In this document: in pieces, positions 1 through 6,620 of the stretch | Layout: every line of letters starts with the position of its first letter | Position numbering within the stretch: position 1 is the stretch's first letter | Assembly: GCA_030426005.1 (NCBI GenBank) | Contig: JAUHZM010000164.1 | Location: 1-6,859 of the forward strand | Direction: 5' to 3' | Length of the DNA stretch: 6,859 nucleotides | From: Gammaproteobacteria bacterium | Lineage (GTDB): Bacteria > Pseudomonadota > Gammaproteobacteria > Arenicellales > Arenicellaceae | Translations under genes and position numbers: made by a program | The notes under the pieces: generated by a model | Seen by the model: the letters and a program-made list of their open reading frames with translations, nothing else | Database searches by the model: none | Told to the model about the DNA's origin: nothing

Positions 1-707
1 AGTACGGTGATGCAGACGTAATGATCGCTGGTGGTGCCGAAGCCGCGATCACGCAAACAGCCATTGCCGGTTTTGGCAACGCACGCGCACTATCATCACG
101 CGATGTCGATCCAGCGCAAGCGTCTTGCCCTTGGGATGAAGCGCGCGATGGCTTCGTGATGGGCGAGGGCGCTGGTGTGTTAGTACTGGAAGAGTACGAG
201 CACGCGAAAGCACGTGGCGCGCGAATCTACGCCGAACTGGCCGGTTTTGGCATGAGTGGCGACGCCTACCACATGACCTCGCCGAGCCCAGGTGGTGAAG
301 GTGCAGCACGTTGTATGGCGAATGCAATGCGCAACGCTGGTGTGAACCCGGAAGACGTTGATCACCTCAACGCACACGGCACATCCACACCATTGGGCGA
401 TGCAGCGGAAACCAATGCGACGAAAACCGCCTTTGGTGACCACGCCAAGAAAATAGCCATCAGTTCTACCAAATCGATGGTCGGTCACTTGCTGGGCGCA
501 GCTGGTGGTGTTGAGGCGGTCTACACGGCTATGGCGTTACACACGCAAATCGCACCGCCAACCATCAATTTGCACAACCCATCGCCTGATTGCGATCTTG
601 ACTACGTGCCAAACACCGCGCGCGAAATGACCATGAACCTGGCGCTGACCAACTCATTTGGGTTTGGTGGCACCAACGGCACACTGGCCATGAAACGCTT
701 CGTGTAG
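1..707 (+). CDS. fabF: Beta-ketoacyl-ACP synthase II (FabF), C-terminal part, 5' end outside window
   Basis: This enzyme condenses malonyl-ACP with acyl-ACP in the elongation cycle of type II fatty acid synthesis in the cytoplasm. The frame is open from base 3 with no start in the window, and 234 residues are visible, roughly the last 57% of a ~413-residue family member. The Met codon at 21 is internal, because family-like sequence (YGDADV) precedes it. Two of the three thiolase-fold catalytic residues are visible: the His of NAHGTSTPLGD (about 372-404) and the Lys and His of KSMVGHLLGAAGG (about 471-509). The glycine-rich C-terminal motif FGFGGTNGTLAMKR is also present. The nucleophilic Cys lies upstream of the window. 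The stop is TAG at 705-707. pabC follows after 13 bp, as in many gammaproteobacteria where acpP-fabF-pabC-mltG are linked. FabB is the closest alternative, but the DAYHMTSP and EEYEHAKARGA segments and the pabC neighbour favour FabF. Confidence 0.96.
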   Translation, partial: YGDADVMIAGGAEAAITQTAIAGFGNARALSSRDVDPAQASCPWDEARDGFVMGEGAGVLVLEEYEHAKARGARIYAELAGFGMSGDAYHMTSPSPGGEGAARCMANAMRNAGVNPEDVDHLNAHGTSTPLGDAAETNATKTAFGDHAKKIAISSTKSMVGHLLGAAGGVEAVYTAMALHTQIAPPTINLHNPSPDCDLDYVPNTAREMTMNLALTNSFGFGGTNGTLAMKRFV

Positions 708-720
708 GTACACCTCACCA

Positions 721-1554
721 GTGCTTATTCTGGTAAACGGCGAAGAAACCCAACAAACCTCGGCTTTAGACCGGGGTTTGTTATATGGGCAATCGGTTTT
801 TGAAACGGTCCCGATCGCGGCTCAATCCCTGCTGCTGTGGGAAGCGCACCTCAATCGCCTAGTGGCCGGTGCGACTGTTATTGGTGTGCCTTTGTCGCCT
901 GATTTCCTGGCCGATCTAAGTCGTGAAGCGCATTCAATCGCTTCGCAGTGCGAAGACCCAGCCGTTTTGCGCGTGACGGTGACTGCCGGGCAGGGCGGAC
1001 GTGGTTATCTAACCCCAGACCCGGTGCAACCGACGCGAATTCTGAGCTGTCATCCATATCCTCAATACCCAGTTGAACATTACGATGTTGGCATCACGCT
1101 GGGCGTCAGTGATATTCGGCTGGCCACACAGCCTCCATTGGCTGGGATCAAGCATGGTAACCGCCTGGAGCAAATCCTCGCGCGCGCTCAGTGGCAAGCA
1201 GAATGGCATGAAGCGTTGTTATTGGACCTCGACCTTAACGTGGTCGAAGCCACACAGAGCAATGTGTTTCTGGTTCAGAACGGCGTGTTGCTAACACCGG
1301 AGCTTGATCGCTGCGGGGTAGCCGGTGTGATGCGCGACTACCTGATAGCAGCGGCGCAAAGCATTGGAGTCGACACTCAGATTGTGCGATTATCCTTGTC
1401 TGACGTCGAGGCGGCTGATGAGGTTTTTGTAAGCAATTCACTCATTGGTTTGTGGCCCGTTGAACGGTGCTTATCACGCCATTACCAGAGTCGAGAAATC
1501 TCATCTAAGCTTCTGAAAATATTACAAAAAAATGAAGTTATTCCGAATCATTAG
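721..1554 (+). CDS. pabC: Aminodeoxychorismate lyase (PabC)
   Basis: This PLP enzyme of fold type IV eliminates pyruvate from 4-amino-4-deoxychorismate to give p-aminobenzoate, the folate precursor. The protein has 277 residues, close to the usual ~270. The N-terminal VNGEETQQTSALDRGLLYG matches the family pattern (NG, S/ALDRG, YG.S/G.FET), which supports the GTG start at 721; no ATG lies nearby. The Shine-Dalgarno is weak, so translation may be coupled to fabF, 13 bp upstream. The Schiff-base lysine is probably K144 in AGIKHGNRLEQ, a segment almost the same as in E. coli PabC. Other family segments are GQGGRGY (about 90-96), EATQSNVF (cofactor phosphate region) and GVAGVMRDY. The 3' end overlaps mltG by 23 bp. 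Branched-chain or D-amino acid aminotransferases share the fold, but the AGIKHxNRLEQ segment and the fabF/mltG context point to PabC. Confidence 0.94.
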   Translation: MLILVNGEETQQTSALDRGLLYGQSVFETVPIAAQSLLLWEAHLNRLVAGATVIGVPLSPDFLADLSREAHSIASQCEDPAVLRVTVTAGQGGRGYLTPDPVQPTRILSCHPYPQYPVEHYDVGITLGVSDIRLATQPPLAGIKHGNRLEQILARAQWQAEWHEALLLDLDLNVVEATQSNVFLVQNGVLLTPELDRCGVAGVMRDYLIAAAQSIGVDTQIVRLSLSDVEAADEVFVSNSLIGLWPVERCLSRHYQSREISSKLLKILQKNEVIPNH

Positions 1555-2560
1555 GCTGACCTTTTATGCACTGTTTGTGCTGGCAATGGCGTTGGCCTAC
1601 TTTACCTATACCAGCGTGTTATCGCAGCCGTTGGAGAACCGCGATAAGGTGCTGGTGATCCCTCAGGGGGTTGGCATAAGTTGGCTAGCGAATCATCTCC
1701 AGCAGCAAGGCGTGATTGAGAATCGCTATGTCTTCCGGGCTTACACCTGGCTAAACGCGCGCGATATTCAAATCAAAGCCGGTGAATACACCTTGGTGGA
1801 TGTGGACTCGATTCCTGAGCTCATCAATAAAGTAAATCAAGGTAAAGTAATTCAGTATTCGCTGACTTTGATTGAAGGCAAGACCTTTAAAGAGTATCTG
1901 GCGCATCTTAAGTCCCAACGTATGCTGGAAGATGAACTGGAATCAATGGACGATGCTGAGATTATGCGAGCACTTGGCGCACCGGGCCAGCACCCAGAAG
2001 GCATGTTCGCGCCCCAAACCTATTATTTTCAAAAAGGCGACAGCGATTTTGACGTATTGGAACAAGCGTTCAAGCGTCAACAAGCACTGCTAGAAGAGAT
2101 CTGGGCAGAGCGGGCGGACGACGTGGAAGTGAAGTCACCGTATCAACTGTTGATTATGGCGTCGATTATTGAAAAAGAGACCGGCGCAGCGCATGAGCGC
2201 CCGACCATCTCGGGTGTGTTTAATAATCGCTTACGCATCGGCATGAAGCTGCAAACCGACCCGACTGTGATCTACGGTATGGGCGATCGTTATGACGGCA
2301 ATATTCGTCGTCGAGACCTAACCACGGATACCGAATACAACACCTATACTCGCTACGGTTTGCCACCAACGCCGATTGCAATGCCGGGCGAAGCAGCGAT
2401 TCGTGCCGCTGCCAATCCAGAAACCACAGACGCACTCTATTTTGTCGGAAAAGGGGACGGTTCACATCAGTTCTCCAAAACCCTGAAAGAGCATAATAAC
2501 GCGGTCATCAAGTACCAACTTGGCGGTAAGCCAAAGTCTTTCTCGTCTAATCCTGAGTAG
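1532..2560 (+). CDS. mltG: Endolytic murein transglycosylase MltG (YceG family)
   Basis: MltG is an inner-membrane lytic transglycosylase that cuts nascent peptidoglycan strands inside the chain and is thought to act as a terminase of glycan polymerisation. The protein has 342 residues, nearly the same as the 340 of E. coli MltG. It starts with a short basic N-terminus and one membrane segment (about residues 6-29), followed by a periplasmic LysM-like region (about 38-105, with VIPQGVGISWLANHLQQQGVI). The YceG catalytic domain follows. The catalytic glutamate is E216 in ASIIEKET, equivalent to E218 of E. coli. The strongly conserved NNRLRIGMKLQTDPTVIYG, YNTYTRYGLPPTPIAMPG and ALYFVGKGDGSHQFS are all present. 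The ATG at 1532 lies inside the pabC end, directly after seven A residues and with no clear Shine-Dalgarno, so its translation probably depends on pabC. tmk follows after 5 bp. Confidence 0.96.
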   Translation: MKLFRIIRLTFYALFVLAMALAYFTYTSVLSQPLENRDKVLVIPQGVGISWLANHLQQQGVIENRYVFRAYTWLNARDIQIKAGEYTLVDVDSIPELINKVNQGKVIQYSLTLIEGKTFKEYLAHLKSQRMLEDELESMDDAEIMRALGAPGQHPEGMFAPQTYYFQKGDSDFDVLEQAFKRQQALLEEIWAERADDVEVKSPYQLLIMASIIEKETGAAHERPTISGVFNNRLRIGMKLQTDPTVIYGMGDRYDGNIRRRDLTTDTEYNTYTRYGLPPTPIAMPGEAAIRAAANPETTDALYFVGKGDGSHQFSKTLKEHNNAVIKYQLGGKPKSFSSNPE

Positions 2561-2565
2561 GTGCG

Positions 2566-3213
2566 ATGGTGGCAGAGCAGGGCAAGTTTATTACCGTCGA
2601 AGGCCAGGACGGCGCTGGGAAATCGACCAATATCGAGGTCATCGAGGCCGTTTTACAGCAGCACAATATTGAGTATGTACATACGCGTGAACCGGGCGGG
2701 ACTGAACTCGGTGAACAGCTGCGTGCCTTACTATTGAACGACAGCGACGCCATGATTGGTGATACCGCTGAGCTGCTAATTATTTTTGCTGCACGTGCCC
2801 AGCACTTGGAAGAGGTGATTAAACCGGCCTTGGCAGCGGGAAAATGGGTTTTGTGTGATCGCTTTACCGATGCCACGTATGCGTATCAAGGCGGTGGCCG
2901 GGCGCTGGATATAAAAACCATCTCTGCGCTGGAGACACTCGTGCAAGGCGACTTGCGTCCAGATTTGACCGTGTTGCTGGATGTGCCAGTGTCAGTCGGC
3001 GAAGAGCGTGCAGATAATCGCGGTGAGCCTGATCGCTTTGAGCAGCAGCAACAGTCTTTTAAGCAGCGTGTTCGTGCATGTTATTTAGCGCGTGCTAAGG
3101 AAGAACCGGCGCGGTTTCGCATAGTCGACGCCAGTTTGGTGTTGGCGCAGGTGCAAGCGCAGGTCGAGCAAGTTCTGGTTGACTACATTCAGTGTGTTCG
3201 ACCGCCTCTATGA
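2566..3213 (+). CDS. tmk: Thymidylate kinase (dTMP kinase)
   Basis: This cytoplasmic enzyme phosphorylates dTMP to dTDP with ATP, the step before dTTP. The protein has 215 residues, typical of the family. The Walker A loop GQDGAGKST is at residues 13-21. The THTREPGG segment (about 38-45) and the substrate-binding CDRFTDATYAYQGGGR (97-112) follow. The region RGEPDRFEQ (152-159) forms the LID, with arginines as in type II (E. coli-like) enzymes. The acidic residue at the second variable position of the P-loop (D15) is in the place where E. coli Tmk has Glu, which also fits type II. The ATG at 2566 is chosen because it puts the P-loop at the usual distance from the N-terminus. It lies 5 bp after mltG. 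The stop TGA overlaps the holB ATG (ATGA, 3210-3213), so tmk and holB are translationally coupled. Confidence 0.97.
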   Translation: MVAEQGKFITVEGQDGAGKSTNIEVIEAVLQQHNIEYVHTREPGGTELGEQLRALLLNDSDAMIGDTAELLIIFAARAQHLEEVIKPALAAGKWVLCDRFTDATYAYQGGGRALDIKTISALETLVQGDLRPDLTVLLDVPVSVGEERADNRGEPDRFEQQQQSFKQRVRACYLARAKEEPARFRIVDASLVLAQVQAQVEQVLVDYIQCVRPPL

Positions 3214-4235
3214 GTAAGTTCAACCCTACAATTCATCCCTGGAATCAGGAGGTTTGGCAAAACCTGACGATGGAGCCAGAGCGTGCGAATCACGCTTTGT
3301 TATTCAATGGAAACAGTGGCTTAGGTAAGCGCGATTTGGCACTTGCCCTGGCACATTTTGTTTTGACTGACACGCATTCGCAGTCGGAGTCCTTGTTTTC
3401 AGCAGGGTCTCACCCAGATCTGCACGTGGTGATGCCCGAGGTTGAAGTTAAGGAAGATTTATTGGGTAGTTATGCAGCGCGATACCTGGAAGTGCATTCC
3501 GGCAAACCTAAGCGTGCGATCACCATTGAGCAGATTAGACGGCTCTCGTCGGCGCTGACCACACATCCGCATATCAGTTCACATCGCGTCATCTTGATCT
3601 TTTTTGCCGAGACCATGAACCGCAACGCATCCAATGCCTTGCTCAAAAGCCTGGAAGAACCCCCGGCGAATACCTTGTTTATTGTGGTGACAGATGAGGT
3701 GTCGAAGCTGGTGAGTACGATTCGCAGTCGTTGTAGTCTGGTTAACTTTTACCCGCCTGAAACTGCGGCAGCCAAAGCCTGGCTGGTGCACCAAAAAGTG
3801 ATCCCAGAAGCGGAAATCGATACGTACCTAGCCATGGCTAACAATCACCCATTGGCCGCGCTGGCGCTCTTTAAGGGTGATTACTTAACGTCGCTCAAGG
3901 CGGTATTCAGCGAAGTGAATAGTCTGTGGATGCGACGCGCAGAAGTCACCGACGTGGCTAAATCATGGCAACAACTCGGTGGTCTAGCGGCCGTTGAAAT
4001 TTTGCAGAAATTGACCACAGATTTACTCCGCACCAAGTTGACCGAGCAACCGGCAACGGTGTTTTTTCCGGTACAAATGTCGTGGATATCTTCGTCCAGC
4101 GCCAAGTTAGACAAACAGCGATTGCTGGATTTGGTCGATCAACTGAATGAGGCAAAACGACTGCTAACGACCACGGTTGATGAACTGTTGGTGTTGGAAA
4201 CCGTCGCGCACAAATTCTATCGCTTGCCAGCCTAA
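3210..4235 (+). CDS. holB: DNA polymerase III delta-prime subunit (HolB)
   Basis: HolB is the delta-prime subunit of the clamp loader, the AAA+ assembly that places the beta sliding clamp on primed DNA. The protein has 341 residues from the ATG at 3210 (family about 330-345). A GTG at 3192 would add six residues, but the 4-bp ATGA overlap with tmk and the N-terminal HPWNQEVWQNL pattern favour 3210. The P-loop-like GNSGLGKRD is at 34-42 and is closer to a complete Walker A than that of E. coli delta-prime. The sensor-1 region NASNALLKSLEEPP is at 139-152, and the SRC arginine-finger motif (S173-R174-C175) is intact. The four cysteines that bind zinc in E. coli delta-prime are absent; the corresponding stretch (about 53-70, ending SAGSHPD) has none. 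The C-terminal half is the divergent collar domain. A DnaX (gamma/tau) identity is unlikely given the length and neighbours. Confidence 0.93.
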   Translation: MSKFNPTIHPWNQEVWQNLTMEPERANHALLFNGNSGLGKRDLALALAHFVLTDTHSQSESLFSAGSHPDLHVVMPEVEVKEDLLGSYAARYLEVHSGKPKRAITIEQIRRLSSALTTHPHISSHRVILIFFAETMNRNASNALLKSLEEPPANTLFIVVTDEVSKLVSTIRSRCSLVNFYPPETAAAKAWLVHQKVIPEAEIDTYLAMANNHPLAALALFKGDYLTSLKAVFSEVNSLWMRRAEVTDVAKSWQQLGGLAAVEILQKLTTDLLRTKLTEQPATVFFPVQMSWISSSSAKLDKQRLLDLVDQLNEAKRLLTTTVDELLVLETVAHKFYRLPA

Positions 4236-4245
4236 CGATTGGCGC

Positions 4246-4274
4246 TTGTAGAACGTTGAAATTAGCGGTATAAA
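4246..4274 (+). promoter_or_regulatory. Possible promoter for pilZ
   Basis: TATAAA at 4269-4274 matches the -10 consensus in five of six bases. TTGTAG at 4246-4251 is a poor -35, with a 17-bp spacer. Transcription from this -10 would begin at or very near the pilZ ATG at 4281, giving a leaderless or almost leaderless mRNA. No Shine-Dalgarno is visible in ACTCCTT just before the ATG, which is compatible with that idea. The evidence is motif similarity only, and readthrough from holB is an equally good explanation for pilZ expression. Confidence 0.25.
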
Positions 4275-4280
4275 CTCCTT

Positions 4281-4652
4281 ATGACTGTAGAAAAGCAAAA
4301 CATTCCGGCCGACAAAGCGCGCAATGCGGTGATTTCGATCGCCATTAAAGACAAGCAAGCCTTGTACATGTCGTATATGCCGTTTGTGAAAAATGGTGGT
4401 CTCTTTGTACCAACCAAGAAAGATTACAACTTGGGTGATGAAATGTTTTTGCTGGTTAAGATCATGGATGAGATCGATCCTGTGCATATTTCAGGCAAGG
4501 TCGTCTGGGTAAGCCCGCCAGGTGCGTTAGGAAACCGTCCACGCGGTGTCGGTGTTCAGTTTATGGGCGACGATGCGCGCGCCACCGTCAATTTGATTGA
4601 ACAAAAACTAGGTGCCTCTATCTCATTGACGCGATCCACGCACACAATGTAA
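4281..4652 (+). CDS. pilZ: PilZ domain protein, type IV pilus assembly type
   Basis: The 123-residue protein resembles the founding PilZ of Pseudomonas, which is needed for type IV pilus assembly and is known to act through partners such as the PilB ATPase and FimX. Shared segments are IAIKDKQALYMSYMPFVKN (about 20-38), GGLFVPTKKDYNLGDEMFLL (39-58), GKVVWVSP.GALGNRPRGVGVQF (72-94) and the C-terminal THTM. The two c-di-GMP signature motifs of typical PilZ domains, RxxxR and D/NxSxxG, are not present; the second position carries KNGGLF. This is the known state of this subgroup, so direct c-di-GMP binding is not expected. The gene sits between holB and tatD, its usual place, 45 bp after holB and 91 bp before tatD. 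The ATG at 4281 has no Shine-Dalgarno, but the next in-frame Met is inside the conserved domain. Confidence 0.93.
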   Translation: MTVEKQNIPADKARNAVISIAIKDKQALYMSYMPFVKNGGLFVPTKKDYNLGDEMFLLVKIMDEIDPVHISGKVVWVSPPGALGNRPRGVGVQFMGDDARATVNLIEQKLGASISLTRSTHTM

Positions 4653-4743
4653 TTGAGTCCTAGGTCTTAATATATACGCCGTTAAAGTCCAGGCAGCCAC
4701 AGTAGGGCGCTCGGAACCATTTTTAGTTTGGCCTGTTTATTCC
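4653..4743. other. pilZ-tatD intergenic gap, 91 bp
   Basis: This is the largest non-coding gap in the bacterial block. It contains an AT-rich run (TTAATATATA at about 4667-4676) just after a CCTAGG palindrome at 4659-4664. No well-spaced -35/-10 pair, no hairpin followed by a T run and no small reading frame with a convincing start was seen. No clear Shine-Dalgarno precedes the tatD ATG. It may hold a tatD promoter, but I cannot point to one. Confidence 0.5.
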
Positions 4744-5544
4744 ATGCAAATCGTCGACTCCCATTGTCATATCAATTTTGACGAACTACATCAGCGCCTG
4801 CCAGATATTCTGGCCAATGCGCGCATGAATGATGTATCGCATATGCTTTGCGTGTCGGTGAATCTGGAAGACTTTCCGCAGGTTAAAAAGCTGGCTGATG
4901 AGCACCAAAATGTGTTCGCGTCAGTTGGCGTGCACCCTTGTTATGAAGACGTCAAAGAACCCAGTGTCGAAGAGCTGGTAAGCATCGCTCAAGATAACAA
5001 CATTGTCGCCATTGGTGAAACCGGGCTAGACTACTTTCGAGTTGAAGGTCAGGATATGACCTGGCAACAACAACGCTTCGTGCGCCACATCGAAGCCGCT
5101 AAAACGGTCAATAAGCCGCTCATTATTCACACACGCAGTGCGGCAGACGACACCATGCGGATGCTCAAAGAAGAGGGCGCAGACCAATGTCGTGGCGTGA
5201 TGCATTGTTTTGCCGAAGACTGGGATGTCGCTAAGAAAGCGCTCGACCTCGGCTTTTACATCTCATTCTCGGGCATTGTGACCTTCAAAAGCGCCACCAA
5301 TGTGCAAGAAGTTGCGCGTAAATGCCCAATTGACCGTGTTCTGGTTGAAACCGACTCACCATATCTCGCGCCAGTGCCGCTACGTGGAAAAACCAATGAG
5401 CCTGCCTATGTGCGCCACACGGCTCAGTTTGTGGCCGATTTAAAAGGCATGACTCTGGAAGAGTTAGCGAGCGCGACCACTGACAACTTTTTTAGTCTGT
5501 TCCCAGCAGACCGAACGGGCGAATCCAGACCCAATTCAGTATAG
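4744..5544 (+). CDS. TatD family metal-dependent hydrolase (YcfH-like)
   Basis: The 266-residue protein is a TIM-barrel amidohydrolase-like enzyme of the TatD family; members are reported as Mg-dependent DNases or exonucleases. All metal-site elements are present: H7 and H9 in DSHCH, E92 in AIGETGLDYFR, H129 in PLIIHTRSA, H154 in GVMHCFAED, and D204 in VLVETDSPYLAP. The following PLRGKTNEPAYVRHTA is also family-typical. Length and the position directly after holB-pilZ match the E. coli YcfH / Pseudomonas PA-type orthologue rather than E. coli TatD itself, which is encoded with the tatABC genes, so I leave the symbol blank. The ATG at 4744 starts the metal-binding strand (MQIVDSHCH) at the usual distance. 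The true biological substrate of this subgroup is not settled. The gene may be transcribed from its own promoter or by readthrough from pilZ. Confidence 0.94.
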   Translation: MQIVDSHCHINFDELHQRLPDILANARMNDVSHMLCVSVNLEDFPQVKKLADEHQNVFASVGVHPCYEDVKEPSVEELVSIAQDNNIVAIGETGLDYFRVEGQDMTWQQQRFVRHIEAAKTVNKPLIIHTRSAADDTMRMLKEEGADQCRGVMHCFAEDWDVAKKALDLGFYISFSGIVTFKSATNVQEVARKCPIDRVLVETDSPYLAPVPLRGKTNEPAYVRHTAQFVADLKGMTLEELASATTDNFFSLFPADRTGESRPNSV

Positions 5545-5579
5545 AAAAATGCTATAACCAGCGTATATAAAATAACGTT

Positions 5580-5583
5580 GGAG
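5580..5583 (+). promoter_or_regulatory. Ribosome binding site of the AbgT-family gene
   Basis: GGAG at 5580-5583 lies 8 nt before the ATG at 5592 and is the clearest Shine-Dalgarno in the window. It decides the start of the transporter. The short tatD-transporter gap (5545-5591) is AT-rich, with TATAAC (5553-5558) and TATAAA (5566-5571) as possible -10 hexamers but no convincing -35, so an independent promoter is only a possibility. Confidence 0.7.
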
Positions 5584-5591
5584 ATAGTGCT

Positions 5592-6620
5592 ATGGCCACA
5601 TCAAACCCTGTACCTCAGAAAGGGTTTCTTGCCTGGATAGAACGTACCGGTAATGCCTTACCGGACCCAGTCTTTCTATTTATTTACCTAATTTTAGCGG
5701 TTGTCGTGATTTCGGCCTTGTGTGCTTTGTTTGGTGTGTCCGAAACATTAAGCCCGCAAATATTATCGGGCATGCCAGAGGCGCAAAAAGCGCGCTTCGG
5801 CATTGGTGACGACGGTAAAATCATGGCACAAAGCATGTTGTCGCCCGACAATCTGCAACGGCTTTTCGTTGAAATGCCAAAAACTTTCACACACTTTCAC
5901 CCATTAGGCATGGTCTTAACGGTCATGTTGGGCGCTGGTGTGGCTGAGCGAACCGGTTTGTTTGGCACGGCAATGCGTGCCGCAGTCAGCAATGCACCGC
6001 GATTTATGCTGACGCCTTTGGTGGCATTTATTGCCATGATGGGGAACCTCGCAGCCGACGCAGCCTATGTTGTTTTAATTCCCTTAGCGGCCTTGATTTT
6101 CGTGGCAGCAGGGCGCCATCCCATCGCAGGTATTGCTGCCGCGTTTGCTGGTGTGTCTGGCGGTTTTTCGGCTAATCTGGTGATGGGGCAATTAGACGCG
6201 CTATTACTCGGCATTACTGGCGAAGCCGCCAATATCCTGGTGGCTGATTACCCCGTTAATATTGCCGGCAATTGGTATTTTATCGCCACCATGCTGTTTA
6301 TTTACGTACCCGTGATTTGGTATGTCACCGACAGAATAATCGAGCCTCGCTTGGGAGGCTGGGATGCCGACGCTGAATCGGCAGAAACCAGCAACCCCGA
6401 AGTAAAGAGGTCACTCAGTGAGGACGAGAAGAGGGGGCTTAAGCGTGCCGGTCTCGGTGTATTGGCCGTAGTTCTAACTTGGGTTGCACTGACATTTGGA
6501 CCAGGAACACCGTTGATTAACGAAGCCGCCTGCCCAGATGCACAACTTGCCATCGGTGAATGCTCCTTCCAGGCGCGACTAACCCCGTTTTACCAATCCC
6601 TCATTGGCGGCTTTTTTGGC
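5592..6620 (+). CDS. AbgT family transporter (p-aminobenzoyl-glutamate transporter-like), truncated at a join
   Basis: AbgT-family proteins are inner-membrane transporters. E. coli AbgT imports p-aminobenzoyl-glutamate, and MtrF/YdaH-type members are reported as antimetabolite (sulfonamide) exporters. The sequence alone does not tell which activity applies. About 343 residues are visible of a family length near 500-530. AbgT-like segments are GFLAWIERTGNALPDPVFLFIYL in order through residues 11-33, HPLGMVLTVMLGAGVAERTGL (103-123), GNLAADAAYVVLIPLAALIF (151-170), GRHPIAGIAAAFAGVSGGFS (174-193), NWYF (227-230) and TDRIIEPRLGGW (246-257). Several of these are hydrophobic membrane segments. The linker 258-280 is charged and cytoplasm-like. 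Homology reaches LTPFYQSLIGGFF (330-342), where the next membrane helix should begin, and then stops. The frame itself stays open to the window end but continues into foreign sequence, so the C-terminal third, including half of the transport core, is missing. Confidence 0.88.

Noticed and set aside
21..23. ATG as a start of the fabF frame
   Set aside because: FabF-like residues continue upstream to the window edge, so the gene is cut by the window, not started here.
2547..2876. Antisense reading frame of 109 codons over tmk
   Set aside because: It is opposite a well-supported gene, has no recognisable motif and follows from the codon use of tmk.
3192..3212. Upstream GTG start for holB, adding six residues
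   Set aside because: The ATG at 3210 forms a classic ATGA overlap with the tmk stop, and the family N-terminus fits it; the extra residues show no family match.
4164..4487. Antisense reading frame of 107 codons across the holB end and pilZ
   Set aside because: It overlaps two conserved genes on the other strand and shows no domain or start signal.
4656..4680. CCTAGG palindrome plus TTAATATATA as an operator or promoter
   Set aside because: No properly spaced -35/-10 pair and no second half-site; a 6-bp palindrome is expected by chance.
5684..5890. Antisense reading frame inside the AbgT-family gene
   Set aside because: It is short, without motifs, and is the complement of a clear transporter sequence.
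6302..6553. Antisense reading frame of 83 codons inside the AbgT-family gene, with a Ser-rich protein
   Set aside because: Low-complexity composition mirrors the sense codons; no start signal or known domain.
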